53,623 nt of DNA from Clostridium sp. 1001275B_160808_H3 (GTDB lineage: Bacteria; Bacillota; Clostridia; Clostridiales; Clostridiaceae), in contig NZ_JADNAT010000022.1 in the NCBI RefSeq assembly GCF_015550425.1, positions 1 through 53,623 on the forward strand. The letters run 5' to 3'. The position numbers were made by a program, and so were the translations under genes. Position 1 is the first letter of the stretch, and each line of letters opens with the position of its first letter. Positions 24,949 through 33,161 of this stretch are shown here, piece after piece. Below the pieces are notes generated by a model, which made no database searches, was not told where the DNA came from, and saw nothing but the letters and a program-made list of their open reading frames with translations.

Positions 24949-26066
24949 AGCTTAGCGATTTCCCTATAAGCTTCCAATGTTTTAATAGCAGTTTGTCTCC
25001 AAGAAAATTGGAGACTTCTTTTATACCCTTTTTTTGATAATTCCTCTTTTAAATTATTATCATTTAATAAATTTAATAGAGATTCTTCTAGCTCTGTTCT
25101 GCTAGAAGGGTCTATTAATATACATGAATCACCAGTAACCTCAGGAATTGATGTTATATTAGAGGTTATAACTGGAGTCATACAACTCATTGCTTCTAAA
25201 GGAGGAAGACCAAACCCTTCATAGAAAGAAGGGTAAACAAAAGCTTCAGCTCCATTATATAAAGTTGGAAGAAGACAATCGTCAATAAATCCTGTAAATA
25301 TTATATTTTCATTAGATGGTAGTGAATTTGCAAGTTCAACAAGCTTCTTTCCTTCATCTTTAAGTGAACCAGCTAAAAGTAATATGTGGGGCTCATTCAA
25401 ATCTTTATATATCTTATCAAAAGCTAAAATAAGTTCTCTAGCATTTTTACGTAAACTGAATCCACCTATGTATAGTATATAGGGCTTGTTGAAGTTAAAT
25501 TTTTCCTTAATGTAGTTTTTACAATAAGCTTTATCAAGTGGTTTGAAATTTGAATTTGCTGCTAAAGGCGTAACGAATACCTTTTCTTCAGGAATATGAT
25601 TGAAAAATTTTAAAATATCCTTTTTAGAATATTCAGAGACTGTAAGTATTCCTTTAGAGTTATCAATTATAGAAGGCATATTTTTTAAAAATCTTTCTAA
25701 ATATCCTCGACCAGTAGTTTCAGGTAAAATGTATGGAATTAGGTCATGTATTGTGACTATACAATTATTTTCATAATTTTCGCAAAGACCAATTCCGTTT
25801 TGAGGAATATGATGAAGATCTATTTTATTATTTTTAATAAAGTTTGGAAAATAATAATTTTCATAAAATCCACCATGTCTTCTTGATGTGAAGATGATTT
25901 GGCTATTTTTTCTTTTATAGCTATCATAATTTTTTCCTGTCCAAAATAATGAATACTCATTTTCTTTATCTATATTAAGCAATTCTCTAACAAGATTTTC
26001 AGTATAAGTACCAATACCACTACCATTGTATAAGGTAATTCCTCTAGCATCTATAGATATTTTCAT
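24945..26066 (-). CDS. GT4-family glycosyltransferase (CotSA-like)
   Basis: A 373-aa GT-B glycosyltransferase. The N-terminal domain opens with IDARGITLYNGSGIGTYT, typical of GT4, and the C-terminal domain has the donor-binding EGFGLPPLEAM (E-x7-E). It would use a nucleotide sugar in the cytoplasm. AGGAGG precedes ATG 26066. It resembles the second glycosyltransferase at 29096-30214 along its whole length. The setting among CotS-type genes and yabG points to spore-coat glycan (CotSA of Bacillus is such an enzyme); sugar and acceptor are unknown. Confidence 0.88.
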   Translation of the reverse strand: MKISIDARGITLYNGSGIGTYTENLVRELLNIDKENEYSLFWTGKNYDSYKRKNSQIIFTSRRHGGFYENYYFPNFIKNNKIDLHHIPQNGIGLCENYENNCIVTIHDLIPYILPETTGRGYLERFLKNMPSIIDNSKGILTVSEYSKKDILKFFNHIPEEKVFVTPLAANSNFKPLDKAYCKNYIKEKFNFNKPYILYIGGFSLRKNARELILAFDKIYKDLNEPHILLLAGSLKDEGKKLVELANSLPSNENIIFTGFIDDCLLPTLYNGAEAFVYPSFYEGFGLPPLEAMSCMTPVITSNITSIPEVTGDSCILIDPSSRTELEESLLNLLNDNNLKEELSKKGYKRSLQFSWRQTAIKTLEAYREIAKL

Positions 26067-26219
26067 ACTAATCCTCCTAAATTATCTTATATATTTATAG
26101 ATATTATTAATTTTTTTTTATATAACAGAATATTAATAATAATTTAATTATGTGATAGTAAACACAATAAAATATAGACTTTCATATAATGGCATTGAGT
26201 AATTATTAAGGAGAATTTT

Positions 26220-27212
26220 ATGGATATTTCATATATAAAAAAAGAAATTGAATCTAATTATCCATTAAAAATAATAAGTATAGAAAAAGTTAAAAATAGC
26301 TATAGAATTAAAACAGATGATGAGGAGTATGGTATTAAAGTAATTAAATATCAATTTCCTCATTTTTATTTTATTTTTTCAGCAATAAATCATTTAAAAA
26401 AACGTGGATTTAATAATATACCGGAAATAATAAATACCAATGAAAATTTGGGTTATGTAAAGCTTGGAAGTAGTTATGCATATCTAAATAGATGGATCGA
26501 TTGTAAAAAATGTGATTATAGGAATTCGGAGGAATTGAAGCTAGCAGCACAGAAGCTAGGGGAGCTACATAAATGTAGTGAGGGATTTACAACAAGTAAT
26601 ATTATGAGACCGAGGATAGGTTGGTTTTCTTGGATAAAGGTATTTGAAACTAGATGTGATGAAATATTAGATTTTAAGAAAAGAATTTATCAAAAGGCAT
26701 ATAAATCTGAATTTGATGAAGTATATTTAAGAGCTATAGATGAAGAATTAGAAAGAGGTAAGAGAGCTATAGAAGAATTAAAGATGAATAGATATACAGA
26801 AATTATGGAAAAAGAGGTATTTAAGCGTGGCTTTTGTCATCATGACTATGCAAATCATAACGTATTAATAGATACGAATGGTGAATTAAATATTATAGAC
26901 TTTGATTATTGTTTATTAGACACTCATATACATGATTTAGCATCATTGTTAATTAGGTGTATGAAAGATGGTAATTGGAGTAATGATAAAGCTCAGCTTG
27001 TATTAAATAGTTATTCAAAAACACACTCTTTATATGAAGAAGAGTTAAAAATTATAAAAGGGTTCATTAGATTTCCACAAGGGTTTTGGCAAATAGGATT
27101 ACAATATTATTGGGAACAGCAGCCTTGGGGAGAAGAGTTTTTATTAAATAAGATAAATAAATATTTAAAAGATAGAAATGAAAGAGAAAAGTTTGTAGAT
27201 AACTTTATTTGA
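26220..27212 (+). CDS. CotS-family spore coat kinase-like protein
   Basis: A 330-aa protein of the aminoglycoside-phosphotransferase/choline-kinase fold used by CotS/YutH. The ATP Lys is likely K40 (GIKVIKY). The catalytic loop FCHHDYANHNVLID (Asp209) and the metal motif IIDFDY (Asp227, Asp229) are intact, so kinase activity is possible. GGAGAAT precedes ATG 26220. It is the first of three plus-strand genes (to 29041). CotS proteins are coat components in Bacillus; phosphorylating a coat sugar or protein is an inference. Confidence 0.85.
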   Translation: MDISYIKKEIESNYPLKIISIEKVKNSYRIKTDDEEYGIKVIKYQFPHFYFIFSAINHLKKRGFNNIPEIINTNENLGYVKLGSSYAYLNRWIDCKKCDYRNSEELKLAAQKLGELHKCSEGFTTSNIMRPRIGWFSWIKVFETRCDEILDFKKRIYQKAYKSEFDEVYLRAIDEELERGKRAIEELKMNRYTEIMEKEVFKRGFCHHDYANHNVLIDTNGELNIIDFDYCLLDTHIHDLASLLIRCMKDGNWSNDKAQLVLNSYSKTHSLYEEELKIIKGFIRFPQGFWQIGLQYYWEQQPWGEEFLLNKINKYLKDRNEREKFVDNFI

Positions 27213-27225
27213 TAGAGGTGATGAG

Positions 27226-27978
27226 ATGCAAAAGTTAGAGCTAAAATCATATTTAGAAGAAAGAGATATTTATATATTAAATGGAAAGATAAATAGAACA
27301 AAAGAACAAAAGATAAAAAATATATTTAATCAAATTGAGAATATAGTTTTATTCCATAATAGAATGGGTGAATATAAGGAAAATTTATTACCTAGGATTG
27401 GAGCAGCAATAGGCAGAGAAATTGATAATTATAACTCTCAAATAATTTTAATAGGTAAGTATATAAAATCAATTGAGAATAAAAGTAACTTAAATTCAAT
27501 TGATTTCTATTTAATAAGAAATGGAGAAATGTTATTAAATAGGGGAAGAAAAGCATTAAGCCATGTATACTCTAACAATTACAGAAAATTAATATATAGG
27601 AGTATGAAAAATTATGAAGTTTGCTTAAGTAGGGTTGATGAAAATAATTTAGTTGTAGAAGATAATAATAAAATATTTATAGGGACAATAAAATATTTAA
27701 CATACAATCTTAAGGAACATGATATATATTCATATATAAAGAAAATTAAAAGGAAGGATATGGAGTTTAGCATAGAGGAAGTAATAGATTATTATATTGA
27801 AATTGCTAATTTGGAAAGCGATAGTAAGCAATATTTAAGGGCTTTATGTTCATATCCAAACGAAGAATTTAAAGTGTTAGAGAGGTATATCCTGAAAAAG
27901 ATAGATACAAATGAAGATGGAATCTTAGAGTTGTTATATAAAGCTAAAAATATGGATAGTAAATGCTTAATAATTTAA
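27226..27978 (+). CDS. CotS-family pseudokinase lacking N-lobe
   Basis: A 250-aa protein that I align by eye with the CotS proteins on either side. It starts at the region that follows the N-lobe (around residue 88 of the 330-aa neighbour). Where the neighbours have CHHDYANHN it reads CLSRVDENN, so catalytic Asp becomes Arg136, and where they have IIDFDY it reads IGTIKY, so both metal Asp residues are lost (Thr154, Lys156). The C-terminal helical part still matches (YPNEEFKVLERY against FPQGFWQIGLQY). It should be inactive as a kinase. AGAGGTGA precedes ATG 27226; gaps to both neighbours are 13-16 bases, so all are one operon. Confidence 0.75.
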   Translation: MQKLELKSYLEERDIYILNGKINRTKEQKIKNIFNQIENIVLFHNRMGEYKENLLPRIGAAIGREIDNYNSQIILIGKYIKSIENKSNLNSIDFYLIRNGEMLLNRGRKALSHVYSNNYRKLIYRSMKNYEVCLSRVDENNLVVEDNNKIFIGTIKYLTYNLKEHDIYSYIKKIKRKDMEFSIEEVIDYYIEIANLESDSKQYLRALCSYPNEEFKVLERYILKKIDTNEDGILELLYKAKNMDSKCLII

Positions 27979-27994
27979 TGGGGGATTTTCGAGT

Positions 27995-29041
27995 ATGAAT
28001 AAATTTAGATATGTAGATAGAGATATATTATGCCAATATGATTTGAATGAGGAGTTTTTTGAAAAATTAAATCTAGAAATTGAGGATATAATACCTCTGA
28101 GAAAAGTATTTGTTTTATTAACAAATGAAGGCAAGAAGATTTTAAAGCTTACTGACTCAAGCGAAGAAAGAATAAGATTTATCAGTGAAGCTTTAAATTA
28201 TATATCAAAGGAATATGATAGTGTACTTAGTTATTATGAAAGTAAAGAGGGGGAAATAACTTATAAATTTGCTTCTAATAATTATGTTTTATTAAACATG
28301 ATAGAAGGAAGAGAAGCAACATTTACTAACCCTGTTGAAGTTGAAATGTGTGCTAAAAGTATAGCTAATATGCATAATGCATCAAAAGGAATATTTAATA
28401 AATTAAGTACAGAAATAGTTAAAGGGAATTTAGGAGAATATTTACCGTACCAATTTAGTAAGGCAAAAGAAGATTTAATTAATATTAAGGAGTATGTTTT
28501 AAGGTTTAGGTATAAAAATGAATTTGATAAAGTATTCTTAGAACATGTTGATAGTAATATTAATCAAATACAAAAATCTATAGAACTTCTGGCTATGTGT
28601 GAATATAATTCAATGCTAGAGGATTTTAATAAAAGGGTTCTATGTCATAATGATTTAGCACACCATAATTTTATTATTGATGGAGATAATGTTAAAATAA
28701 TAGATTTTGATTACTGTAAGATAGATACTAGAGCAGTAGATATAGCAAATTACTCAATAAAAGTAATAAAAAATAGTTGCTATGATTTAAATAAGTTCAA
28801 ATTAATTTTAGATTCGTATAATTCCATAGAAAAATTAAGTAAACAAGAAATTAAACTTATATATGCAATTATTAGTTTCCCAAAAGATTTTATAACAATA
28901 TCAAGAGATTATTACTATAAACAAAAGAAATGGGATTATGAAGTTTTCTTTAATAGATTAAAAGATAAAATTGGTAATGAAAATCATAGACAAGATTTTA
29001 TTGAAAATTTTATAACTGAAATGAGTGAATATTTTTATTAA
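27995..29041 (+). CDS. CotS-family spore coat kinase-like protein
   Basis: A 348-aa CotS/APH-fold protein. The catalytic loop VLCHNDLAHHNFIID and metal motif IIDFDYC are intact. The N-lobe Lys is in KILKLTDSSEE. A GGGGGA ribosome site precedes ATG 27995, 16 bases after the pseudokinase stop. It is the last gene of the three-gene plus-strand group and is followed by a terminator at 29047-29083. Confidence 0.85.
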   Translation: MNKFRYVDRDILCQYDLNEEFFEKLNLEIEDIIPLRKVFVLLTNEGKKILKLTDSSEERIRFISEALNYISKEYDSVLSYYESKEGEITYKFASNNYVLLNMIEGREATFTNPVEVEMCAKSIANMHNASKGIFNKLSTEIVKGNLGEYLPYQFSKAKEDLINIKEYVLRFRYKNEFDKVFLEHVDSNINQIQKSIELLAMCEYNSMLEDFNKRVLCHNDLAHHNFIIDGDNVKIIDFDYCKIDTRAVDIANYSIKVIKNSCYDLNKFKLILDSYNSIEKLSKQEIKLIYAIISFPKDFITISRDYYYKQKKWDYEVFFNRLKDKIGNENHRQDFIENFITEMSEYFY

Positions 29042-29046
29042 TAAAT

Positions 29047-29083
29047 AAAAGGACATCATATTTTTGTGGTTTGATGTCCTTTT
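29047..29083. terminator. Bidirectional terminator between convergent coat genes
   Basis: AAAAGGACATCA (29047-29058) pairs with TGATGTCCTTTT (29072-29083). It lies between the CotS-like gene and the convergent glycosyltransferase. Confidence 0.85.
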
Positions 29084-29095
29084 AATTTGGATATA

Positions 29096-30214
29096 TTAAG
29101 AGTTAGTGATTCTTTCATAAGCCTTAAGTGTTGATTTGGCAGTTATATTCCATGAATACTTGGAACTGTTTATTAGTCCTTGATTAATCATCCTTGTCTT
29201 AAGATCAGTATCGTATAAAACTTTTTCTATCCCAGATTTTAGAGCATCTATATCGTAAGGATTAATTAGCAAAGCTGAGTCATAACAGATTTCTGGAAGA
29301 GAAGTCACGTTAGATGCTATAACTGGGGTACCACAAGCCATTGCTTCTAATGGAGGTAAACCAAATCCCTCATAGAATGAAGGATAGGCTAATAATTCAG
29401 ATGCATTATAAAAAATAGGTAATTTTTCAAGAGGGATAAAATCGGTAAAAATAACATCATCTTCTATATTAAGATCTACAGTTCTCTTTTTATATATGTC
29501 ATATGAAATTCCTTTTTTACCTGTTATAACTAGCTTAAGATTTTTTTTTCTAGTTCTAGAAAGAAGAGAAAATGCTTCTATTAAGCCCACTATATTTTTT
29601 CTAGGACTAAAACCACCTACATAAAGAATAAAATCATCTTTTATATCATATTCTTCTTCAATAATTTTTTTGCATTGACACTTATTCAAAGGTCTATATA
29701 TATCCTCAGCAGCAAGATGTGTAACAAAAATTTTATCCTCAGGAAAATTAAATTCTTTTGATATATCTTGCTTTGAAAATTCAGAAACGGTTAATATACC
29801 ATCACAATCATTTATGATTTTAGGAAGTTCATTATTAAATATATATAAATAACGATCACTAACTGTTTCTGGCATTCTCAATGGGATTATATCATGCAAA
29901 GTAATAGTTTTATGACAATTTATGTTTTGAGAAAGACCAACACCATTTTGAGGGACGTGGTAGATATCTATATTAGTATCATTTAAAATGTTAGGAACTC
30001 TAACTTCATCCCAAAAATTAGAATTCGAAGTGGCCTTTACTGATTCAACTTTGAAATTGTCACTTAAATCTAGAGCTGAATTTTCAGGTAGAAAAACTAA
30101 GTAGTCATTAAGTTTATCAACCTTATTTATACTATTTATAAGTTGATAAGTATATGTGCCAATTCCAGTCCCTCTATACCATTTTGCAGCTCTGCCATCT
30201 ATGCCTATCTTCAT
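29096..30214 (-). CDS. GT4-family glycosyltransferase
   Basis: A 372-aa GT-B enzyme similar in length and motifs to the one at 24945-26066: IDGRAAKWYRGTGIGTYT at the N terminus, LYVGGFSPRKN in the hinge and EGFGLPPLEAMACGTPV in the donor site. GAAAGGA precedes ATG 30214. It lies between CotS-family genes on the other strand. The two transferases probably arose by duplication and may add successive sugars of a spore-coat glycan; this is inference. Confidence 0.88.
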   Translation of the reverse strand: MKIGIDGRAAKWYRGTGIGTYTYQLINSINKVDKLNDYLVFLPENSALDLSDNFKVESVKATSNSNFWDEVRVPNILNDTNIDIYHVPQNGVGLSQNINCHKTITLHDIIPLRMPETVSDRYLYIFNNELPKIINDCDGILTVSEFSKQDISKEFNFPEDKIFVTHLAAEDIYRPLNKCQCKKIIEEEYDIKDDFILYVGGFSPRKNIVGLIEAFSLLSRTRKKNLKLVITGKKGISYDIYKKRTVDLNIEDDVIFTDFIPLEKLPIFYNASELLAYPSFYEGFGLPPLEAMACGTPVIASNVTSLPEICYDSALLINPYDIDALKSGIEKVLYDTDLKTRMINQGLINSSKYSWNITAKSTLKAYERITNS

Positions 30215-30319
30215 GATTTAATCCTTTCACATTGTTTTTAATTTATTATATTAAATATAGGAATAAAATGTTAATAAAAGAATACATATAGTCATATAAA
30301 TATAAAGGGGGTGAGCGTT

Positions 30320-31321
30320 ATGATGAGAGAATTTGAAATAGAAAGACAATTTGACGTGAAAATTGAGGTTTTAAAAGCAAATAAAGGAGTATATTATTTA
30401 AAGACTAATAAGGGTGAAAGATGTTTAAAGAAGATTAATTATGGTCCTCAAAAGCTATTATTTGTTTACGGAGCTAAGGAACATTTAATAAATAATGGTT
30501 TTAAGGGTGTTGATAGATATTTTTTAAACATAGATGGGGAACCATATGCCCTAGTTAATGAAGATCTTTATACACTATCTGAATGGATAGAGGGTAGAGA
30601 ATGCGATTTTCATAACATAGACGAGGTGAAATTAGCAGCAAAAACTCTTGCTAGCTTGCATGAGGCATCAAAAGGATATGATCCTCCAGAAAATTCTAAG
30701 CTAAAGAGTGACTTGGGTAGATGGACTCACCTTATGAATAAAAGAATAAAGTCCTTTGATAAAATGAGAGATATGGTAAGAAAGAAAAATAATAAAAATA
30801 ATTTTGATTTACTATATTTAAAATCAATGGAATTCTATAAAGAGATAGGTAAAAAAGCTTTAAAAACATTAGAGGAATCAGAATATATGAAGTTATGTGA
30901 AATAGCAGAAAATGATAAAAGTTTTTGCCATCATGACTTCACATATCATAATATAATTTTGGATGAAAACAATAATTGTAATGTAATTGATTTTGATTAC
31001 TGTAAAAGAGAAATAAGGACTTTTGATATTTCTAATTTTATGATAAAAGTTCTAAAAAGAGTTGATTGGGATATAAATTTTGCAAATGCAATTATAGAAT
31101 CATATAATGAAGTTTCACCACTTTTAGATAGTGAATACAAGGTATTATATGCGTATTTACAATTTCCACAAAGATATTGGAGACTAGCTAATAGATATTA
31201 TTATAATGAAGTTAACTGGGGGCAAAATACTTTTGGAAACAAAATTGAATCTATAATAAATGAACAAGAAGCTATGCTTAAGTTTTTAGAAGAATTTAAA
31301 AAAGAGTACAAGTTAGATTAA
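30320..31321 (+). CDS. CotS-family spore coat kinase-like protein
   Basis: A ~333-aa CotS/APH-fold protein. The catalytic loop FCHHDFTYHNIILDE and metal motif VIDFDYC are intact; the N-lobe Lys is in ERCLKKINYG. The ribosome site is AGGGGGTGAG (30306-30314), which favours ATG 30320 (or ATG 30323) over the in-frame GTG 30311 inside it. It is a single gene with its own terminator and lies directly upstream of yabG. Confidence 0.85.
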   Translation: MMREFEIERQFDVKIEVLKANKGVYYLKTNKGERCLKKINYGPQKLLFVYGAKEHLINNGFKGVDRYFLNIDGEPYALVNEDLYTLSEWIEGRECDFHNIDEVKLAAKTLASLHEASKGYDPPENSKLKSDLGRWTHLMNKRIKSFDKMRDMVRKKNNKNNFDLLYLKSMEFYKEIGKKALKTLEESEYMKLCEIAENDKSFCHHDFTYHNIILDENNNCNVIDFDYCKREIRTFDISNFMIKVLKRVDWDINFANAIIESYNEVSPLLDSEYKVLYAYLQFPQRYWRLANRYYYNEVNWGQNTFGNKIESIINEQEAMLKFLEEFKKEYKLD

Positions 31322-31346
31322 AAAAAGTGCCATGTGCACTTTTTTT
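31321..31346 (+). terminator. Terminator after the third CotS-like gene
   Basis: AAAAAAGTGC (31321-31330) pairs with GCACTTTTTT (31336-31345), with a loop of 5 and a T tract. The left arm follows the TAA stop directly. Confidence 0.88.
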
Positions 31347-31350
31347 ATGT

Positions 31351-31378
31351 ACAAATAAATAAAATTCGACATAGGATA
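31351..31378 (+). promoter_or_regulatory. Candidate sigma-K promoter of yabG
   Basis: AC at 31351-31352, a 17-base spacer and CATAGGATA at 31370-31378 match the sigma-K pattern AC-N17-CATAnnnTA exactly. It lies 29 bases before the yabG start. Bacillus yabG is sigma-K dependent (established). The -35 part is only two bases, so the -10 carries most of the weight. Confidence 0.6.
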
Positions 31379-31406
31379 ATATAAAGTAATAAACTAAGAG
31401 GGAAAA

Positions 31407-32297
31407 ATGGAGATAGGTGATTTAGTAGTTAGGAAATCATATGATAAGGATATTACATTCAAAATAATAGATATTAAAGAAGATGAAGATGGTAATCCTG
31501 TTTATGTATTAAAAGGTATTAGTATAAGAATTATAGCTGATTCCAAAAAAGAAGATTTAGAAGAAGTGGATGGACAATATGTAGGAGCAAAAGAAAAGAT
31601 ATTAAATACCAGGGTAGATGAAGCTATAAAGAAGGCTGTATCAATGAGAGGTGATACAGAAGCTATTAATATGATTAATAACTTAACAAGGGGGAGTAAG
31701 TCCTCTAAAGCACAGCAAAATAAAGAGTTGATATTTGGTAGGCCGGGAAAAATACTTCACATAGATGGTGATAGTGAGTATCTTGAAATGTGCCTTAAGG
31801 TTTATAAGCAGTTGTCTTTAGAGGCTGTAGGTAGAGCAATTCCTGAAAGGAAACAACCAGAGTTAATTGTTGACTTAGTTAAAGAAATTAAACCAGATAT
31901 AGTTGTTTTAACTGGACATGATAGTGTTCTAAGAGTAACAGACGATTATTTGAATCTAGATAATTATAGAAATTCAAGATATTATATAGAGGCAGTAAAA
32001 GCTTTAAGAAATTATAATTCTAGCTATGATGAATTAGTAATTTTTGCAGGAGCATGTCAAAGCTGTTATGAATGTATGTTAGATGCAGGGGCTAATTTTG
32101 CAAGTTCGCCTAATAGGGTATTAATCCATTGCCTAGATCCTGTATTTGTGTGTGAAAAAATAGCATATACAAGAATTGATAAGGTTGTATCGATAACAGA
32201 TGTTATAGATAATACAATTACAGGAACAAAAGGAATTGGGGGTTTACAAACAAGAGGTAAATATAGAGAAGGATACCCAAGATCACCATATATATAA
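31407..32297 (+). CDS. yabG: Sporulation-specific protease YabG
   Basis: A 296-aa protein with the family-typical ILHIDGDSEYL, IVVLTGHD and FAGACQSCYE segments and CLDPVFV. YabG cleaves coat and coat-assembly proteins in the mother cell late in sporulation. AGAGGGA precedes ATG 31407. Upstream genes encode coat-type proteins, downstream veg and a SipL-like protein, an order also typical of other clostridia. Confidence 0.94.
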   Translation: MEIGDLVVRKSYDKDITFKIIDIKEDEDGNPVYVLKGISIRIIADSKKEDLEEVDGQYVGAKEKILNTRVDEAIKKAVSMRGDTEAINMINNLTRGSKSSKAQQNKELIFGRPGKILHIDGDSEYLEMCLKVYKQLSLEAVGRAIPERKQPELIVDLVKEIKPDIVVLTGHDSVLRVTDDYLNLDNYRNSRYYIEAVKALRNYNSSYDELVIFAGACQSCYECMLDAGANFASSPNRVLIHCLDPVFVCEKIAYTRIDKVVSITDVIDNTITGTKGIGGLQTRGKYREGYPRSPYI

Positions 32298-32310
32298 ATA
32301 TTTATTTATT

Positions 32311-32346
32311 AAAAATCTACTGAAAACGCAGTGGGTTTTTATTTTT
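32311..32346 (+). terminator. Terminator after yabG
   Basis: AAAAATCTACTG (32311-32322) pairs with CAGTGGGTTTTT (32329-32340) using two G-T wobbles, then runs into T-rich sequence. Confidence 0.6.
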
Positions 32347-32456
32347 AGACTAAAATATGACTTATTTATTAATTATACAAATAAAATGTATAAAAAAACA
32401 AAAGATAGATATACTAATAAATGTATAAAAGATCACTAAAAAGGTAAAAGTTTACA

Positions 32457-32525
32457 TTGACAACTTGCATCAAAGGTGATAAAATATAAATTTTACTTGA
32501 CAAAAAGTGGGTTTGGGTGTATAAT
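32457..32525 (+). promoter_or_regulatory. Tandem sigma-A promoters of veg
   Basis: Two promoters lie 40 bp apart. P1: TTGACA 32457-32462, 17-bp spacer, TAAAAT 32480-32485. P2: TTGACA 32497-32502, 17-bp spacer, TATAAT 32520-32525, a perfect consensus. The Bacillus veg promoter is likewise one of the strongest known vegetative promoters. Confidence 0.85.
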
Positions 32526-32549
32526 ATTATTTAGAAAGAAGGTGTTTAT

Positions 32550-32786
32550 GTGGAAAAAGTAAAGACTATCGCCGCTATAAAGAGGGATATAGAAGACCAT
32601 ATAGGAGATAAAGTAACTCTGAAGGCAAACGGTGGGAGAAAAAAAATCCTAGTAAACAACGGAGTAATAGAAAGTGCTCACCCAAGCATTTTTGTAGTAA
32701 GACTAGAAAATGATATTCAAAGAACAGTAACATACAGCTATTCAGATGTATTAACTAAGACAGTACAATTATATTTTGCTTTATAG
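32550..32786 (+). CDS. veg: Veg protein
   Basis: A 78-aa member of the Veg family (IKRDIEDHIGDKVTLKANGG, and a late TYSYSDVLTKTVQL). In Bacillus, Veg stimulates biofilm matrix expression through the SinR pathway; the clostridial role is unclear. GTG 32550 follows GAAGGTG. It is a single gene between strong tandem promoters and a terminator. Confidence 0.93.
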   Translation: MEKVKTIAAIKRDIEDHIGDKVTLKANGGRKKILVNNGVIESAHPSIFVVRLENDIQRTVTYSYSDVLTKTVQLYFAL

Positions 32787-32789
32787 AGA

Positions 32790-32826
32790 ATAGAGCTTCT
32801 TTTAATGGAAGCTCTATATTTTTTTA
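32790..32826 (+). terminator. Terminator of veg
   Basis: ATAGAGCTTC (32790-32799) pairs with GAAGCTCTAT (32808-32817), followed by a long T tract. Confidence 0.9.
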
Positions 32827-32842
32827 TTTTTATAAAAAAAAA

Positions 32843-32955
32843 GAAAGATGGTGGGTTTCCATCTTTCAACTATGGTATAAAAGGGTATTGAGAATTTATG
32901 AGAGGTTATATGGTCAATAACCTCTTTTATAATACGACATATTTTATTATATGTC
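32843..32955 (+). other. Hairpin-rich gap between veg and the SipL-like gene
   Basis: The 375-base gap (32787-33161) holds no gene. After the veg terminator come GAAAGATGG/CCATCTTTC (32843-32851 with 32859-32867), AGAGGTTAT/ATAACCTCT (32901-32909 with 32917-32925, then TTTAT, terminator-like) and a 7-bp palindrome GACATAT/ATATGTC (32936-32942 with 32949-32955). CATATTTTA at 32938-32946 fits a sigma-K/E -10. A small RNA ending at the second hairpin is possible, but no promoter for it is clear. Confidence 0.45.
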
Positions 32956-33161
32956 AACATATTATTTAAAAAAACAGAAAAAAATCTTAGGCAATTATTA
33001 TAATTCGACATATATTTAGATAAACAATCCTATAATGTAAATAAGAGTAATTAAAATGTTGAAATTTGATTTTTTTATTTTAGCAATATTTTAGTTAAGC
33101 ATGAATAAATATATATAGTCATAAATATATATAATACTAGGTATTGTATGGGAGGGATTAT

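Noticed and set aside
32236..32439. 67-aa open frame overlapping the end of yabG and its terminator
   Set aside because: No ribosome site, very biased composition, and it reads through the yabG terminator hairpin.
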